A stretch of DNA of 64,000 bases. Source: Macrostomum hystrix (Eukaryota; Platyhelminthes; Macrostomidae). Location of the stretch: contig CATNEN010000039.1 of the NCBI GenBank assembly GCA_950097015.1, forward strand, positions 20,205,501 to 20,269,500, given 5' to 3'. Positions 21,506 through 33,278 of the stretch are shown piece after piece. Under the pieces are notes generated by a model. The model ran no database searches and was not told where the DNA came from. It saw nothing but the letters and a program-made list of their open reading frames with translations. Both the position numbers and the translations under genes were made by a program. Position 1 is the stretch's first letter, and every line of letters starts with the position of its first letter.

Positions 21506-22905
21506 CCGATTCTATGAAAGTCAAATACGGGAGAGTGTTTCAGGATATTCTATGCAGTTTTTCGGCACGCATTACTGTTACTAGTGACTGGCGCTGACTT
21601 TTCAAGACCTAGAATAAATAATTGAGCTGTTTGAGAGGTCGAATTTGCTCAGCGCTGAGTTCAGGAAAAAAGAGAAACTTAAAAAATAATTTCTCTCTAG
21701 CAGGTGCTAACCCAGGAGACACAGGGAAAAAAAGCTAAAAAATAATTGGACCTAAAGGGATGCTAAATGAATACTTTACTGAGGCCGATGACTTCACGTC
21801 ACAGACTGGTATATGCGGCACACAATATTCACAAAAGCTTGAAGTCTGGGCTGCCTCATTCCGAATTTCTAGTGAGGACACTCTTACAGCACCTCGGATG
21901 GGGATTAGGTAACTAATTTGGCCGACAAAGGCAAGCTCGAGAGGCTAGACTTCAGAATAAGAGATCAGCTCATGTTGTACTCATCCGGTGTAGATGTTTG
22001 AGCGACTACCCCATGCATGAAATGACAGTCTGAGACTCTACAAGACATTTTCGTTAATTAATTAGTCTCTTGCATGTTTCCTTGTGGGGTCTGCCTGCGT
22101 GGAGCTTGTGTGCACTTGTACAGTGCAATGAGACAATAGCCTTAGGCTTGTTCTGTACGTTGACAACCTTGTCCTTGCGATGAAAAGATTAAGTTACCCA
22201 CTTTACTTGTAAGTAGTGTGTTAATATTTGACAGCTGATGCTTAAGACTTTATGTCAGGTTTCGATAGACATCACGAGAATTGTTTGCAAGAATTACAAA
22301 TCTTAGATGCGTGCACGGTTCATGACCAACTGAGCGACCTCGAGAAATTCTCGGTACGTGTCTCGGGCTTGGGCCTAACAGACAGCCACAAGAGAAATCC
22401 TTGGAGACCCTTAGAAAGCTGCATTAACTTTAGATAATCCCTTCGACCAAGAGCTGCCTCTGCTGAACCGTTCCAGATTCGCTGGCAACAAACTCGAGAT
22501 GATGAGGAGGCCAGTAATTCTTTGCTTGATTTTCCTGAGACCGTAAAATTGGTATAGTGAGCAAGAGCAGATGGATCTACAGCTTTCCACTTAGAGTCTC
22601 GTCGGGCCGACATCAATAATTTACAGCTAAGAGCTGTGAGACTGCTGCTATGGCTGAGTTTGTAAAGTTAATTAGCTCTCAGCTGTTGCACATTCTCGAG
22701 TATAATGCTGCAGCTGCTGCGATGAGAGATTAGAGAGATTTCTGGGGAACAGGCTAATAGACTTGATCAGAAGTTCAGATCGTGGAATTGGGAAGAAACG
22801 AGATCAGGCACGCAAGACTTGAGAAATAGACGAGTTTTTGGGAACAGAGAGTTTAGAAAAAAATTACTGACTGAGGAAGATGTTAAGAATGGCTGTCGAA
22901 GATAA
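21506..22905. other. Intergenic, nothing recognised
   Basis: About 1.4 kb of mixed sequence without a supported exon or repeat array. Frames of 60-100 codons occur but carry no recognisable motif. Confidence 0.4.
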
Positions 22906-24110
22906 TTTTAGGACTGACTGGGAAGACAATAGGGCTGACTGGGGAAGACAATAGGACTGACTGGGGAAGATAATAGGACTGACTGGGGAAGAAAATAGGA
23001 CTGACTGGGGAAGACAATAGGACTGACTGGGGAAGATAATAGGACTGACTGGGAAGACAATAGGACTGACTGGGGAAGACAATAGGACTGACTGGGGAAG
23101 ACAATAGGACTGACTGGGGAAGACAATAGGACTGACTGGGGAAGATAATAGGAATGACTGGAAAAGATAATAGGACTGACTGGAAAAGACAATAGGACTG
23201 ACTGGGGAAGACAATAGGACTGACTGGGGAAGACAATAGGACTGACTGGGGAAGACAATAGGACTGACTGGGGAAGAGAATAGGACTGACTGGGGAAGAC
23301 AATAGGACTGACTGGGGAAGATAATAGGACTGACTGGGGAAGACAATAGGACTGACTGGGGAAGACAATAGGACTGACTGGGGAAGACAATAGGACTGAC
23401 TGGGGAAGATAATAGGACTGACTGGGGAAGACAATAGGACTGACTGGGGAAGACAATAGGACTGACTGGGGAAGACAATAGGACTGACTGGGGAAGAGAA
23501 TAGGACTGACTGGGGAAGACAATAGGACTGACTGGGGAAGATAATAGGACTGACTGGGGAAGACAATAGTACTGACTGGGGAAGACAATAGGACTGACTG
23601 GGGAAGACAATAGGACTGACTGGGGAAGATAATAGGACTGACTGGGGAAGACAATAGGACTGACTGGGGAAGACAATAGGACTGACTGGGGAAGATAATA
23701 GGACTGACTGGAGGAAGATAATAGGACTGATTGGGGGAGATAATAGGACTGACTGGGGAAGACAATAGGACTGACTGGGGAAGATAATAGGACTGACTGG
23801 GGAAGACAATAGGACTGACTGGGGAAGATAATAGGACTGACTGGGGAAGATAATAGGACTGACTGGGGAAGATAATAGGACTGACTGGGGAAGATAATAG
23901 GACTGACTGGGGGAAGACAATAGGACTGACTGGGGAAGATAATAGGACTGACTGGGGAAGATAATAGGACTGACTGGGGGAAGACAACAGGACTGACTGG
24001 GGAAGACAATAGGACTGACTGGGGAAGACAACAGGACTGACTGGGGAAGATAATAGGACTGACTGGGGAAGATAATAGGGCTGACTGGGGAAGATAATAG
24101 GACTGGGGAA
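22906..24110. repeat. 22-bp tandem array
   Basis: About 55 copies of AGGACTGACTGGGGAAGACA followed by AT (22 bp), with variants AAGATAAT and AAGAGAAT and a few one-base length changes. Three minus-strand frames stay open for about 400 codons with a 22-residue period and are spurious. Confidence 0.97.
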
Positions 24111-24644
24111 GATCACTAGCAAGCATGCATCACTAAAGTGCAAAAGTTGCTGCGCGAATGAGCAGATCCGGCAAGGCTCAGTGGCCCCTCCAAATTGATT
24201 TCTTCTATCATGAGTATAGAAAAGGGCAAGCCTTTATCAAACCGACTTCCGCCAAAGTTCTGGCCTGGTTGGCTGCAGTCTCTGAGCACACGGACTCAAA
24301 TATCCGGACCAGGGGGGCGACCTCGCAATCTCGCCACCTAGGAGCTGCTCAATGAATTGCCGTTAATCATCTTCCCCACAGATCCCATTCTCTCTCTGAT
24401 CCCATTCACTGCAAAAGGCTTGAAAACTTTCATACTGACCTGTATTGTGGCTTGTGCTTGTCTTTGTCTTGAAAATGAATTCTATTAGTTCTATTCCTTC
24501 CTGTTTCACTCATCTCAATTATTCTTCTGTACTCTCTGGCTATTTAAAAGCTGGATAGGGCTGCTGTCAAAATGTTGCTGTGTTCGCTCAGTTCACTCTT
24601 CAGACGAACAACAATGTCCGCTGAGTGATTTGACCCGAAACAAC
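24111..24644. other. Spacer between two arrays
   Basis: No supported gene. Confidence 0.4.
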
Positions 24645-25012
24645 CCCCTCCCTCCTAGCGCTGATTGGCTGGCTAGTGTCAGCTCTTACCCCAAACAACC
24701 CCCTCCTCCTAGCGCTGATTGGCTGGCTAGTGTCAGCTCTTACCCCAAACAACCCCCTCCTCCTAGCGCTGATTGGCTGGCTAGTGTCAGCTCTTACCCC
24801 AAACAACCCCTTCCTCCTAGCGCTGATTGGCTGGCTAGTGTCAGCTCTTACCCCAAACAACCCCCTCCTCCTAGCGCTGATTGGCTGGCTAGTGTCAGCT
24901 CTTACCCCAAACAACCCCTTCCTCCCAGCGCTGATTGGCTGGCTAGTGTCAGCTCTTACCCCAAACAACCCCCTCCCTCCCAGCGCTGATTGGCTGGCTA
25001 GTGTCAGCTTTA
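24645..25012. repeat. 54-bp tandem array carrying a CCAAT box
   Basis: Seven copies with starts of CTGATTGGCT at 24661, 24715, 24769 and so on (54 bp). Each copy has AGCGCTGATTGGCTGGCTAG, then TGTCAGCTCTTACCCC and a C-rich stretch CAACCCCCTCCTCC. ATTGG is an inverted CCAAT box. GCGCTGATTGGCTG recurs once in the SLC6 intron at about 6798. Confidence 0.95.
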
Positions 25013-25014
25013 AC

Positions 25015-25604
25015 CCTAAAAAACCATTCCTCCAAGCTGTTCCTGCACTGCCCAAGACGAAGCTCTGTCTAGAAAACTGGAAAACTGTGTATTAGAAGAG
25101 CTTTTAGTCGTACATACATTTTTAATATAAAAATTTATGAAGCTTAGTCGAACTGCTTCATTTTGGTTTTTATCATTTTATAAATAGAACTGCCCTAAAA
25201 GAATTAGATTTTTTGAAATAAAAAGCGACTTTAAGCTAGTCAGTTCATTCAACTACTGCCCTATAAACAGTGGGCCTCTATAACACATCTCTTATCCCTG
25301 ATGCTAGTTAGCCACAATCTGGGGGATAATTCTCCCCCAGAAAGCCAAGAGGCGTACAACTTTCCTTAATCCATGCCAGTGCGTCAGTGATTCCCTGTCT
25401 GTCCGGGGGATTTCAGTCTGGACTAAACAAATCCCGAAACTGAAATTGAAATCCTAGCCTTATTGCGTTCGTCAAATCTTCCTTCATCACAGTTTGCAAC
25501 CCACCGTAGGGCCACCTGGAACACATCTGGCTGTTGGAAGCCAGGCCTAACCAATTTGGAGATAGATTTCAGGCCTGGCTTGTGCTTTTCTTGCACTGCA
25601 GTCA
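25015..25604. other. Spacer, nothing recognised
   Basis: AT-rich sequence without a supported gene. Confidence 0.4.
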
Positions 25605-26580
25605 AATGGGAGAATGGGAGAATTAGAATGGGAGAACTAGAGAATGGGAGAATTAGAGAATGGGAGAACTAGAGAATGGGAGAACTAGAGAATGGGAGAA
25701 TTAGAGAATGGGAGAACTAGAGAATGGGAGAACTAGAGAATGGGAGAATTAGAATGGGAGAACTAGAGAATGGGAGAACTAGAGAATGGGAGAACTAGAG
25801 AATGGGAGAACTAGAGAATGGGAGAACTAGAGAATGGGATAATTTGATAATTTGAGAATTAGAGAATGGGAGAACTAGAGAATGGGAGAATTAGAGAATG
25901 GGAGAACTAGAGAATGGGAGAACTAGAGAATGGGAGAACTAGAGAATGGGATAATTTGATAATTTGAGAATTAGAGAATGGGAGAACTAGAGAATGGGAG
26001 AACTAGAGAATGGGAGAATTAGAGAATGGGAGAACTAGAGAATGGGAGAACTAGAGAATGGGAGAACTAGAGAATGGGATAATTTGATAATTTGAGAATT
26101 AGAGAATGGGAGAACTAGAGAATGGGAGAACTAGAGAATGGGAGAATTAGAGTATGGGAGAACTAGAGAATGGGAGAATTAGAGTATGGGAGAACTAGAG
26201 AATGGGAGAACTAGAGAATGGGATAATTTGATAATTTGAGAATTAGAGAATGGGAGAACTAGAGAATGGGAGAACTAGAGAATGGGAGAATTAGAGTATG
26301 GGAGAACTAGAGAATGGGAGAACTAGAGAATGGGAGAACTAGAGAATGGGAGAACTAGAGAATGGGAGAACTAGAGAATGGGAGAACTATAGAATGGGAG
26401 AACTAGAGAATGGGAGAATTAGAGAATGGGAGAATTAGAGAATGGGAGAATTAGAGAATGGGAGAATTAGAGAATGGGAGAACTAGAGAATGGGAGAACT
26501 AGAGAATGGGAGAATTTGATAATTTGAGAATTAGAGAATGGGAGAATTAGAGAATGGGAGAATTAGAGAATGGGAGAATG
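25605..26580. repeat. 16-bp tandem array with higher-order units
   Basis: Unit GAATGGGAGAACTAGA (16 bp). A distinct block, GGGATAATTTGATAATTTGA, recurs at about 25837, 25947, 26077, 26221 and (as GGGAGAATTTG) 26508, so sets of six to nine units were duplicated together. Confidence 0.96.
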
Positions 26581-26584
26581 ATGG

Positions 26585-27588
26585 AATGTGATGTGATGTA
26601 GAGATAAGAATGATTTTGTTAGGGATCGCAAATGAATCATGGGGAATAAAGTGTATGAAAACTCATGATTGTATAAAATATTGATGCTGAATTAACTGAT
26701 GGAATCGTTTCACGATGATAGAAAGTTTGCAATATGCAAAAAATATCCCCAAAATTTAGTTGCCAATAAGAAAAGGTATAGCTAATGGTGTAGGCAGTGC
26801 CCGACAAGGGAAAACGAACTTCAGCAAGGGCAGAATTGAAGTCAAGTCAGCCCAGCCGTATTGGAAAATGCGTTTTTTTCGGCCTGATCGAATTTCTTGT
26901 CGTCCAAGTGCAAGGGAGAATAAAACTATTAATAATAATAATAGTACTGATTATGCATACAGAAGCAGAGAATGCATGGGCAACCCAATGCCAGTGAGTC
27001 GTGCTCAACTGCATGTTTGCTTTCGGGCAGTCTGTCTGTCAGCCTGTATTATTTTTGTTTTTCTTGCTTTACCTACTTTTCAGGGAAGACTGATTCTTTT
27101 AGTAGATGAAGCCAGGGTGTGGTAGTGTGTGGTATACACGATTTCTTTTAACAGAATAGGCTCATTATCGATTCGAACAACTGGCCCCAGAGACAGACGC
27201 TATAGTCAATTAAAGTTTTCAACAGTCTAGTGCTCAAGCAATTCCATTAGACCCAAAGGAATCCAGTACAAGCTTATGCCAAAGAGAATTGATTAAATTG
27301 CTCTTAAAAGCGAGAGCAATGATATTCGGCTAAAATTAAGTCCAACTGCTCAGTCATTTTTAAACAAAAGTCCTTGTAGAGCTGAATAAAACTTAGTTTA
27401 GTTGTTCTATTTGCGCCCGGAAATTTGCTGCTTTTGGACGGGTTACAAAAAATCTGTTTTTGTTCTTGCCTGCTGTCAGCTTTCGTTTGCTAAAGTGTGC
27501 TCAAAGTCAATAATAGAGAAGGCAAACTACCTGCAATCTGAGAACAATAAGGCATATAGACTGGGCTTCTGCTTGTAACAGAAGAAAG
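26585..27588. other. Spacer, nothing recognised
   Basis: A 121-codon frame (26760-27125 +) ends in a hydrophobic stretch but has no family motif and no supporting splice context. I do not call it. Confidence 0.4.
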
Positions 27589-28272
<684 letters not shown>

Positions 28273-28589
28273 ATTTAGGAATGTTGAGAGGAAATTTTAG
28301 CTAGAAATATAGGGTCTTAATGACAAGCATTGTTGTGACAGAGTGACAGCAGTGACCCGCCACATCTGCCTTGAGGTCGTTATAAAATAGGCTATTATTT
28401 TTTCTTCCTGAACTGTTTTGCCACAGCCAAAATCGTTGCTTAAAATTTCTTTTTTCTTGCAAGAGATCTTGTGAAATTCAACAGCTGCCATAAAGGTAGT
28501 GCTAAAGGAGGACAGAGGGTCAGAAAAAAAGAGAACGAAAATTGTTTGTGTATTGCTAAAGGTTGGCTTCCAAAAGTGCCTTACTGACA

Positions 28590-29402
28590 GCATGAGAGAG
28601 TCCGAGAGAGAACATGAGAGAGTCCGAGAGAGAACATGAGAGAGTCAGAGAGAACATGAGAGAGTCAAAAAGAGAACATGAGAGAGTCAAAGAGATAACA
28701 TGAGAGAGTCAGAGAGAGAACATGAGAGAGTCAGAGAGAGAACATGAGAGAGTCAGAGAGAGAGAACATGAGAGAGTCAGAGAGAGAACATGAGAGAGTC
28801 AAAGAGAGAACATGAGAGAGTCAAAGAGAGAACATGAGAGAGTCCGAGAGAGAACATGAGAGAGTCAAAGAGAGAACATGAGAGAGTCCGAGAGAACATG
28901 AGAGAGTCCGAGAGAGAACATGAGAGAGTCCGAGAGAGAACATGAGAGAGTCAGAGAGAGAACATGAGAGAGTCAGAGAGAGAACATGAGAGAGTCAGAG
29001 AGAGAACATGAGAGAGTCCGAGAGAGAACATGAGAGAGTCCGAGAGAGAACATGAGAGAGTCCGAGAGAGAACATGAGAGAGTCAGAGAGGGAACATGAG
29101 AGAGTCAGAGAGAGAACATGAGAGAGTCAGAGAGAGAACATGAGAGAGTCAGAGAGAGAACATGAGAGAGTCAGAGAGAACATGAGAGAGTCAGAGAGAG
29201 AACATGAGAGAGTCAAAGAGAGAACATGAGAGAGTCAGAGAGAGAACATGAGAGAGTCAAAGAGAGAACATGAGAGAGTCAGAGAGAGAACATGAGAGAG
29301 TCAAAGAGAGAACATGAGAGAGTCAAAGAGAGAACATGAGAGAGTCCGAGAGAGAACATGAGAGAGTCAAAGAGAGAACATGAGAGAGTCAGAGAGAGCA
29401 TG
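28590..29402. repeat. 22-bp purine-rich tandem array
   Basis: About 37 copies of AACATGAGAGAGTCAGAGAG followed by AG (22 bp between AACATG starts, e.g. 28697 and 28719). The third-quarter variants are CAGAG, CAAAG and CCGAG. Some copies are shorter by two or four bases. Confidence 0.96.
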
Positions 29403-29404
29403 AG

Positions 29405-29860
29405 TGTGAAATAAAGACCTGATTTAGCACTCATAGTTAAGTGCCAGTCTGGAGAAATGTATAGAAAATGAAGTCTGAAATAGATTCTGAAAATCAAGTG
29501 CTGATGAGAGATATTTTCAGTTAATAACTGTCAGTTAGTTTTCTCACCAGTGGAATCTGCAGGTACCATGCCCTTGTGGACAGTTTGAGGCGCCCGTTTA
29601 GGCTAAAGTGCTCAATAAATCAATAAATCTGTTTTCTCTAACCAGCCAATGAAATATTTACAATGTCGGTGAAATCTTTGATTGCAACAATTTTTAATCA
29701 GCGACCATTTTCTCTGAGATCTAGGTCTTATAGCTCTTGTTAAAAACTATTTTTGGTTTGTCAACTTTCATCCTTTTTCTGGCCAATCACAAGCGATTTG
29801 GAAAACTTGCCACGAAGGTTAGGGCAAACAAGCTCTGCTTAATCCATCAGTTTTTTGCTT
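29405..29860. other. Spacer, nothing recognised
   Basis: No supported gene between the 22-bp and 24-bp arrays. Confidence 0.4.
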
Positions 29861-29861
29861 G

Positions 29862-30455
29862 CAGCAGGAATCCTTGCTGGAAACGCAGCAGGAGTCCTTG
29901 CTGGAATCGCCGAAGGAATCCTTGCTGGAATCGCAGAAGGAATCCTTGCTGGAATCGCAGAAGGAATCCTTGCTGGAATCGCAGAAGGAATCCTTGCTGG
30001 AATCGCAGAAGGAATCCTTGCTGGAATCGCAGCAGGAGTCATTGTTGGAATCGCAGCAGGAGTCCTTGCTGGAATCGCAGCAGGAGTCCTTGCTGGAATC
30101 GCAGCAGGAGTCATTGTTGGAATCGCAGCAGGAGTCCTTGCTGGAATCGCAGCAGGAGTCCTTGCTGGAATCGCAGCAGGAGTCGTATATAGAATCGCAG
30201 CAGGCATTGTAGCAAGAATCGCAGCGATTCTTGCTGCGATTCTAGCTTCAATTCCTGCTGCGATTCTAGCTACAATTCCTGCTGCAATTCTATCTGCGAT
30301 TCCTCCTGCGATTCTAGCTACAATTCCTGCTGCAATTCTATCTGCGATTCCTCCTGCGATTCTAGCTACAATTCCTGCTGCGATTCTAGCTACGATTCCT
30401 CCTGCGATTCTAGCTACAATTCCTGCTGCGATTCTAGCTACGACCCGAACTTTAG
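29862..30455. repeat. 24-bp array that reverses orientation (large inverted repeat)
   Basis: The left half (29862-30222) is a direct array of GGAATCGCAGCAGGAGTCCT plus TGCT (24 bp). The right half (30224-30455) is a 24-bp array of GATTCTAGCTACAATTCCTG plus CTGC, which read on the minus strand gives GCAGCAGGAATTGTAGCTAG, a relative of the left unit. The switch point is the near-perfect palindrome AGCAAGAATCGC-A-GCGATTCTTGCT at 30211-30235. Confidence 0.92.
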
Positions 30456-30459
30456 CTAG

Positions 30460-30955
30460 CTAGGATCAAAACAAGGATCATAGTTATAGAATCGCAAGCA
30501 GCTGTTGTTAAGCCGCAGAATTTTCGAAGATATTGTTTTTTCCACCAGTTGAGACTCAACGAACAGAACAGGTGCTTTGACTCTGCCTTAACGGAAGCAC
30601 AGTTTGGATCTTGGCTAAATTTTTGCAAAGCTGTATGATCGCATGGCTAGTCACACTCCACGAATAATATAGATTAGAGGGACTTAGACTTAGGCCTAAA
30701 AAATCTGTTATTCTGTCCAGCATCCGAGCTGATGTCATGAATCACTGAAGCTAGCTGGAAGTCTGTAGTCAATTTTTGCTTGTGTCTCACGCTTGAGAAC
30801 GTGATGAATTATGGCATTAATCATCTGCGTAAATCTCACTGCCAGACAGATAAGCTCATGGGATGTAGAAGGCTTAACTGAGGATTAGGGACAAGCTAAG
30901 GCTTTGGAGCAGAGCATGTCGCAAATGTTTGCCATTTTATTAACTGGTAGATGCA
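30460..30955. other. Spacer, nothing recognised
   Basis: No supported gene. Confidence 0.4.
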
Positions 30956-31978
30956 CTGACACTGTGTGACCCAGCATGGACTGTGAGATGAGACACTGTG
31001 TGACCCAGCATGGACTGTGAGATGAGACACTGTGTGACCCAGCATGGACTGTGAGATGAGACACTGTGTGACCCAGCATGGACTGTGAGATGAGACACTG
31101 TGTGACCCAGCATGGACTGTGAGATGAGACACTGTGTGACCCAGCATGGACTGTGAGATGAGACACTGTGTGACCCAGCATGGACTGTGAGATGAGACAC
31201 TGTGTGACCCAGCATGGACTGTGAGATGAGACACTGTGTGACACAGCATGGACTGTGAGATGAGACACTGTGTGACCCAGCATGGACTGTGAGATGAGAC
31301 ACTGTGTGACCCAGCATGGACTGTGAGATGAGACACTGTGTGACCCAGCATGGACTGTGAGATGAGACACTGTGTGACCCAGCATGGACTGTGAGATGAG
31401 ACACTGTGTGACACAGCATGGACTGTGAGATGAGACACTGTGTGACCCAGCATGGATGTGAGATGAGGCACTGTGTGACTCAGCATGGACTGTGAGATGA
31501 GACACTGTGTGACCCAGCATGGACTGTGAGATGAGACACTGTGTGACCCAGCATGGACTGTGAGATGAGACACTGTGTGACCCAGCATGGACTGTGAGAT
31601 GAGACACTGTGTGACACAGCATGGACTGTGAGATGAGACACTGTGTGACCCAGCATGGACTGTGAGATGAGACACTGTGTGACCCAGCATGGACTGTGAG
31701 ATGAGACACTGTGTGACTCAGCATGGACTGTGAGATGAGACACTGTGTGACACAGCATGGACTGTGAGATGAGACACTGTGTGACCCAGCATGGACTGTG
31801 AGATGAGACACTGTGTGACCCAGCATGGACTGTGAGATGAGACACTGTGTGACCCAGCATGGACTGTGAGATGAGACACTGTGTGACCCAGCATGGACTG
31901 TGAGATGAGACACTGTGTGACCCAGCATGGACTGTGAGATGAGGCACTGTGTGACTCAGCATGGACTGTGAGATGAGA
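30956..31978. repeat. 34-bp tandem array
   Basis: About 30 copies of CAGCATGGACTGTGAGATGA followed by GACACTGTGTGACC (34 bp; AGCATGG at 30973 and 31007). It is very uniform. One copy lacks a base at about 31455, and CCC/CAC/CTC variants mark individual copies. Confidence 0.97.
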
Positions 31979-31979
31979 T

Positions 31980-32350
31980 TTAAGTCGGTAGACGAGATAG
32001 AAAAAAATGCTGTGAAATATTTTTTGTATTGATGTCGGAATTTTTTATCCTAATGCCATGAAATTCAGGAACAAACGACACATATTTTATGTATGGCATT
32101 GTATTTTAAGCATATAAGCATTGTGGAATACAGGAGCCACCTTGGAGTTACAATAAATTGTTAGCGAGAGTTCAATGTCTAGGAAACCCTGTAAGATGCA
32201 TCATAAAAAAATACAACAGCTTAATAATAGTAAAATACTTTTAGTGTTTCTCATTGTTCAACTGCATGGAACGAGAAGCGTGTTCTTAGCAATGTTAGCA
32301 AAATGGTTTTTAGATGTTTTCTTGCAAAAATAATAAGTACGTTCTGATAG
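31980..32350. other. AT-rich spacer
   Basis: No supported gene. It may hold the end of the protocadherin transcript on -, but no AATAAA was found. Confidence 0.3.
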
Positions 32351-32351
32351 A

Positions 32352-33265
32352 TACACTGACAGACAAGCTGACAGACAAGCTGACAGACAGGCTGGCAGAC
32401 AATCTGACAGACAAGCTGAGAGACAAGCTGACAGACAGGCTGACAGACAGGCTGACAGACAAGCTGACAGACGAGCTGACAGACAAGCTAACAGACAAGC
32501 TGACAGACAAGCTGACAGACAGGCTGGCAGACAATCTGACAGACAAGCTGACAGACAAGCTGACAGACAAGCTGACAGACAAGCTAACAGACAAGCTGAC
32601 AGACAATCTGACAGACAAGCTGACAGACAAGCTGACAGACAAGCTAACAGACAAGCTGACAGACAATCTGACAGACAAGCTAGCAGACAAGCTGACAGAC
32701 AAGCTGACAGACAAGCTGACAGACAAGCTGACAGACAAGCTAACAGACAAGCTGACAGACAATCTGACAGACAAGCTAACAGACAAGCTGACAGACAATC
32801 TGACAGACAAGCTAACAGACAAGCTGACAGACGAGCTGACAGACAAGCTAACAGACAAGCTGACAGACAAGCTGACAGACAGGCTGGCAGACAATCTGAC
32901 AGACAAGCTGACAGACAAGCTGACAGACAAGCTGACAGACAAGCTAACAGACAAGCTGACAGACAATCTGACAGACAAGCTGACAGACAAGCTGACAGAC
33001 AAGCTAACAGACAAGCTGACAGACAATCTGACAGACAAGCTAGCAGACAAGCTGACAGACAAGCTGACAGACAAGCTGACAGACAAGCTGACAGACAAGC
33101 TAACAGACAAGCTGACAGACAATCTGACAGACAAGCTGACAGACAAGCTGACAGACAAGCTAACAGACAAGCTGACAGACAATCTGACAGACAAGCTAAC
33201 AGACAAGCTGACAGACAAGCTGACAGACAAGCTGACAGACAAGCTGACAGACAGGCTGGCTGATG
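32352..33265. repeat. 12-bp tandem array with a 360-bp higher-order duplication
   Basis: About 75 copies of AAGCTGACAGAC with variants AATCTGACAGAC, AAGCTAACAGAC and AGGCTGGCAGAC. The order of variants at 32461-32760 is repeated exactly at 32821-33120, a 360-bp block copy. The array ends 14 bases before the protocadherin stop codon. Confidence 0.97.
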
Positions 33266-33278
33266 CTGGCAGACAGTT

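Noticed and set aside
22864-24143. Three 380-420-codon minus frames, Ser/Pro/Val-rich
   Set aside because: A 22-residue period in all three frames, exactly matching the 22-bp unit.
30885-31962. 347-codon frame HTVSHLTVHAGSHSVSS
   Set aside because: Translation of the 34-bp array; no domain, and overlapping frames give the same peptide shifted.
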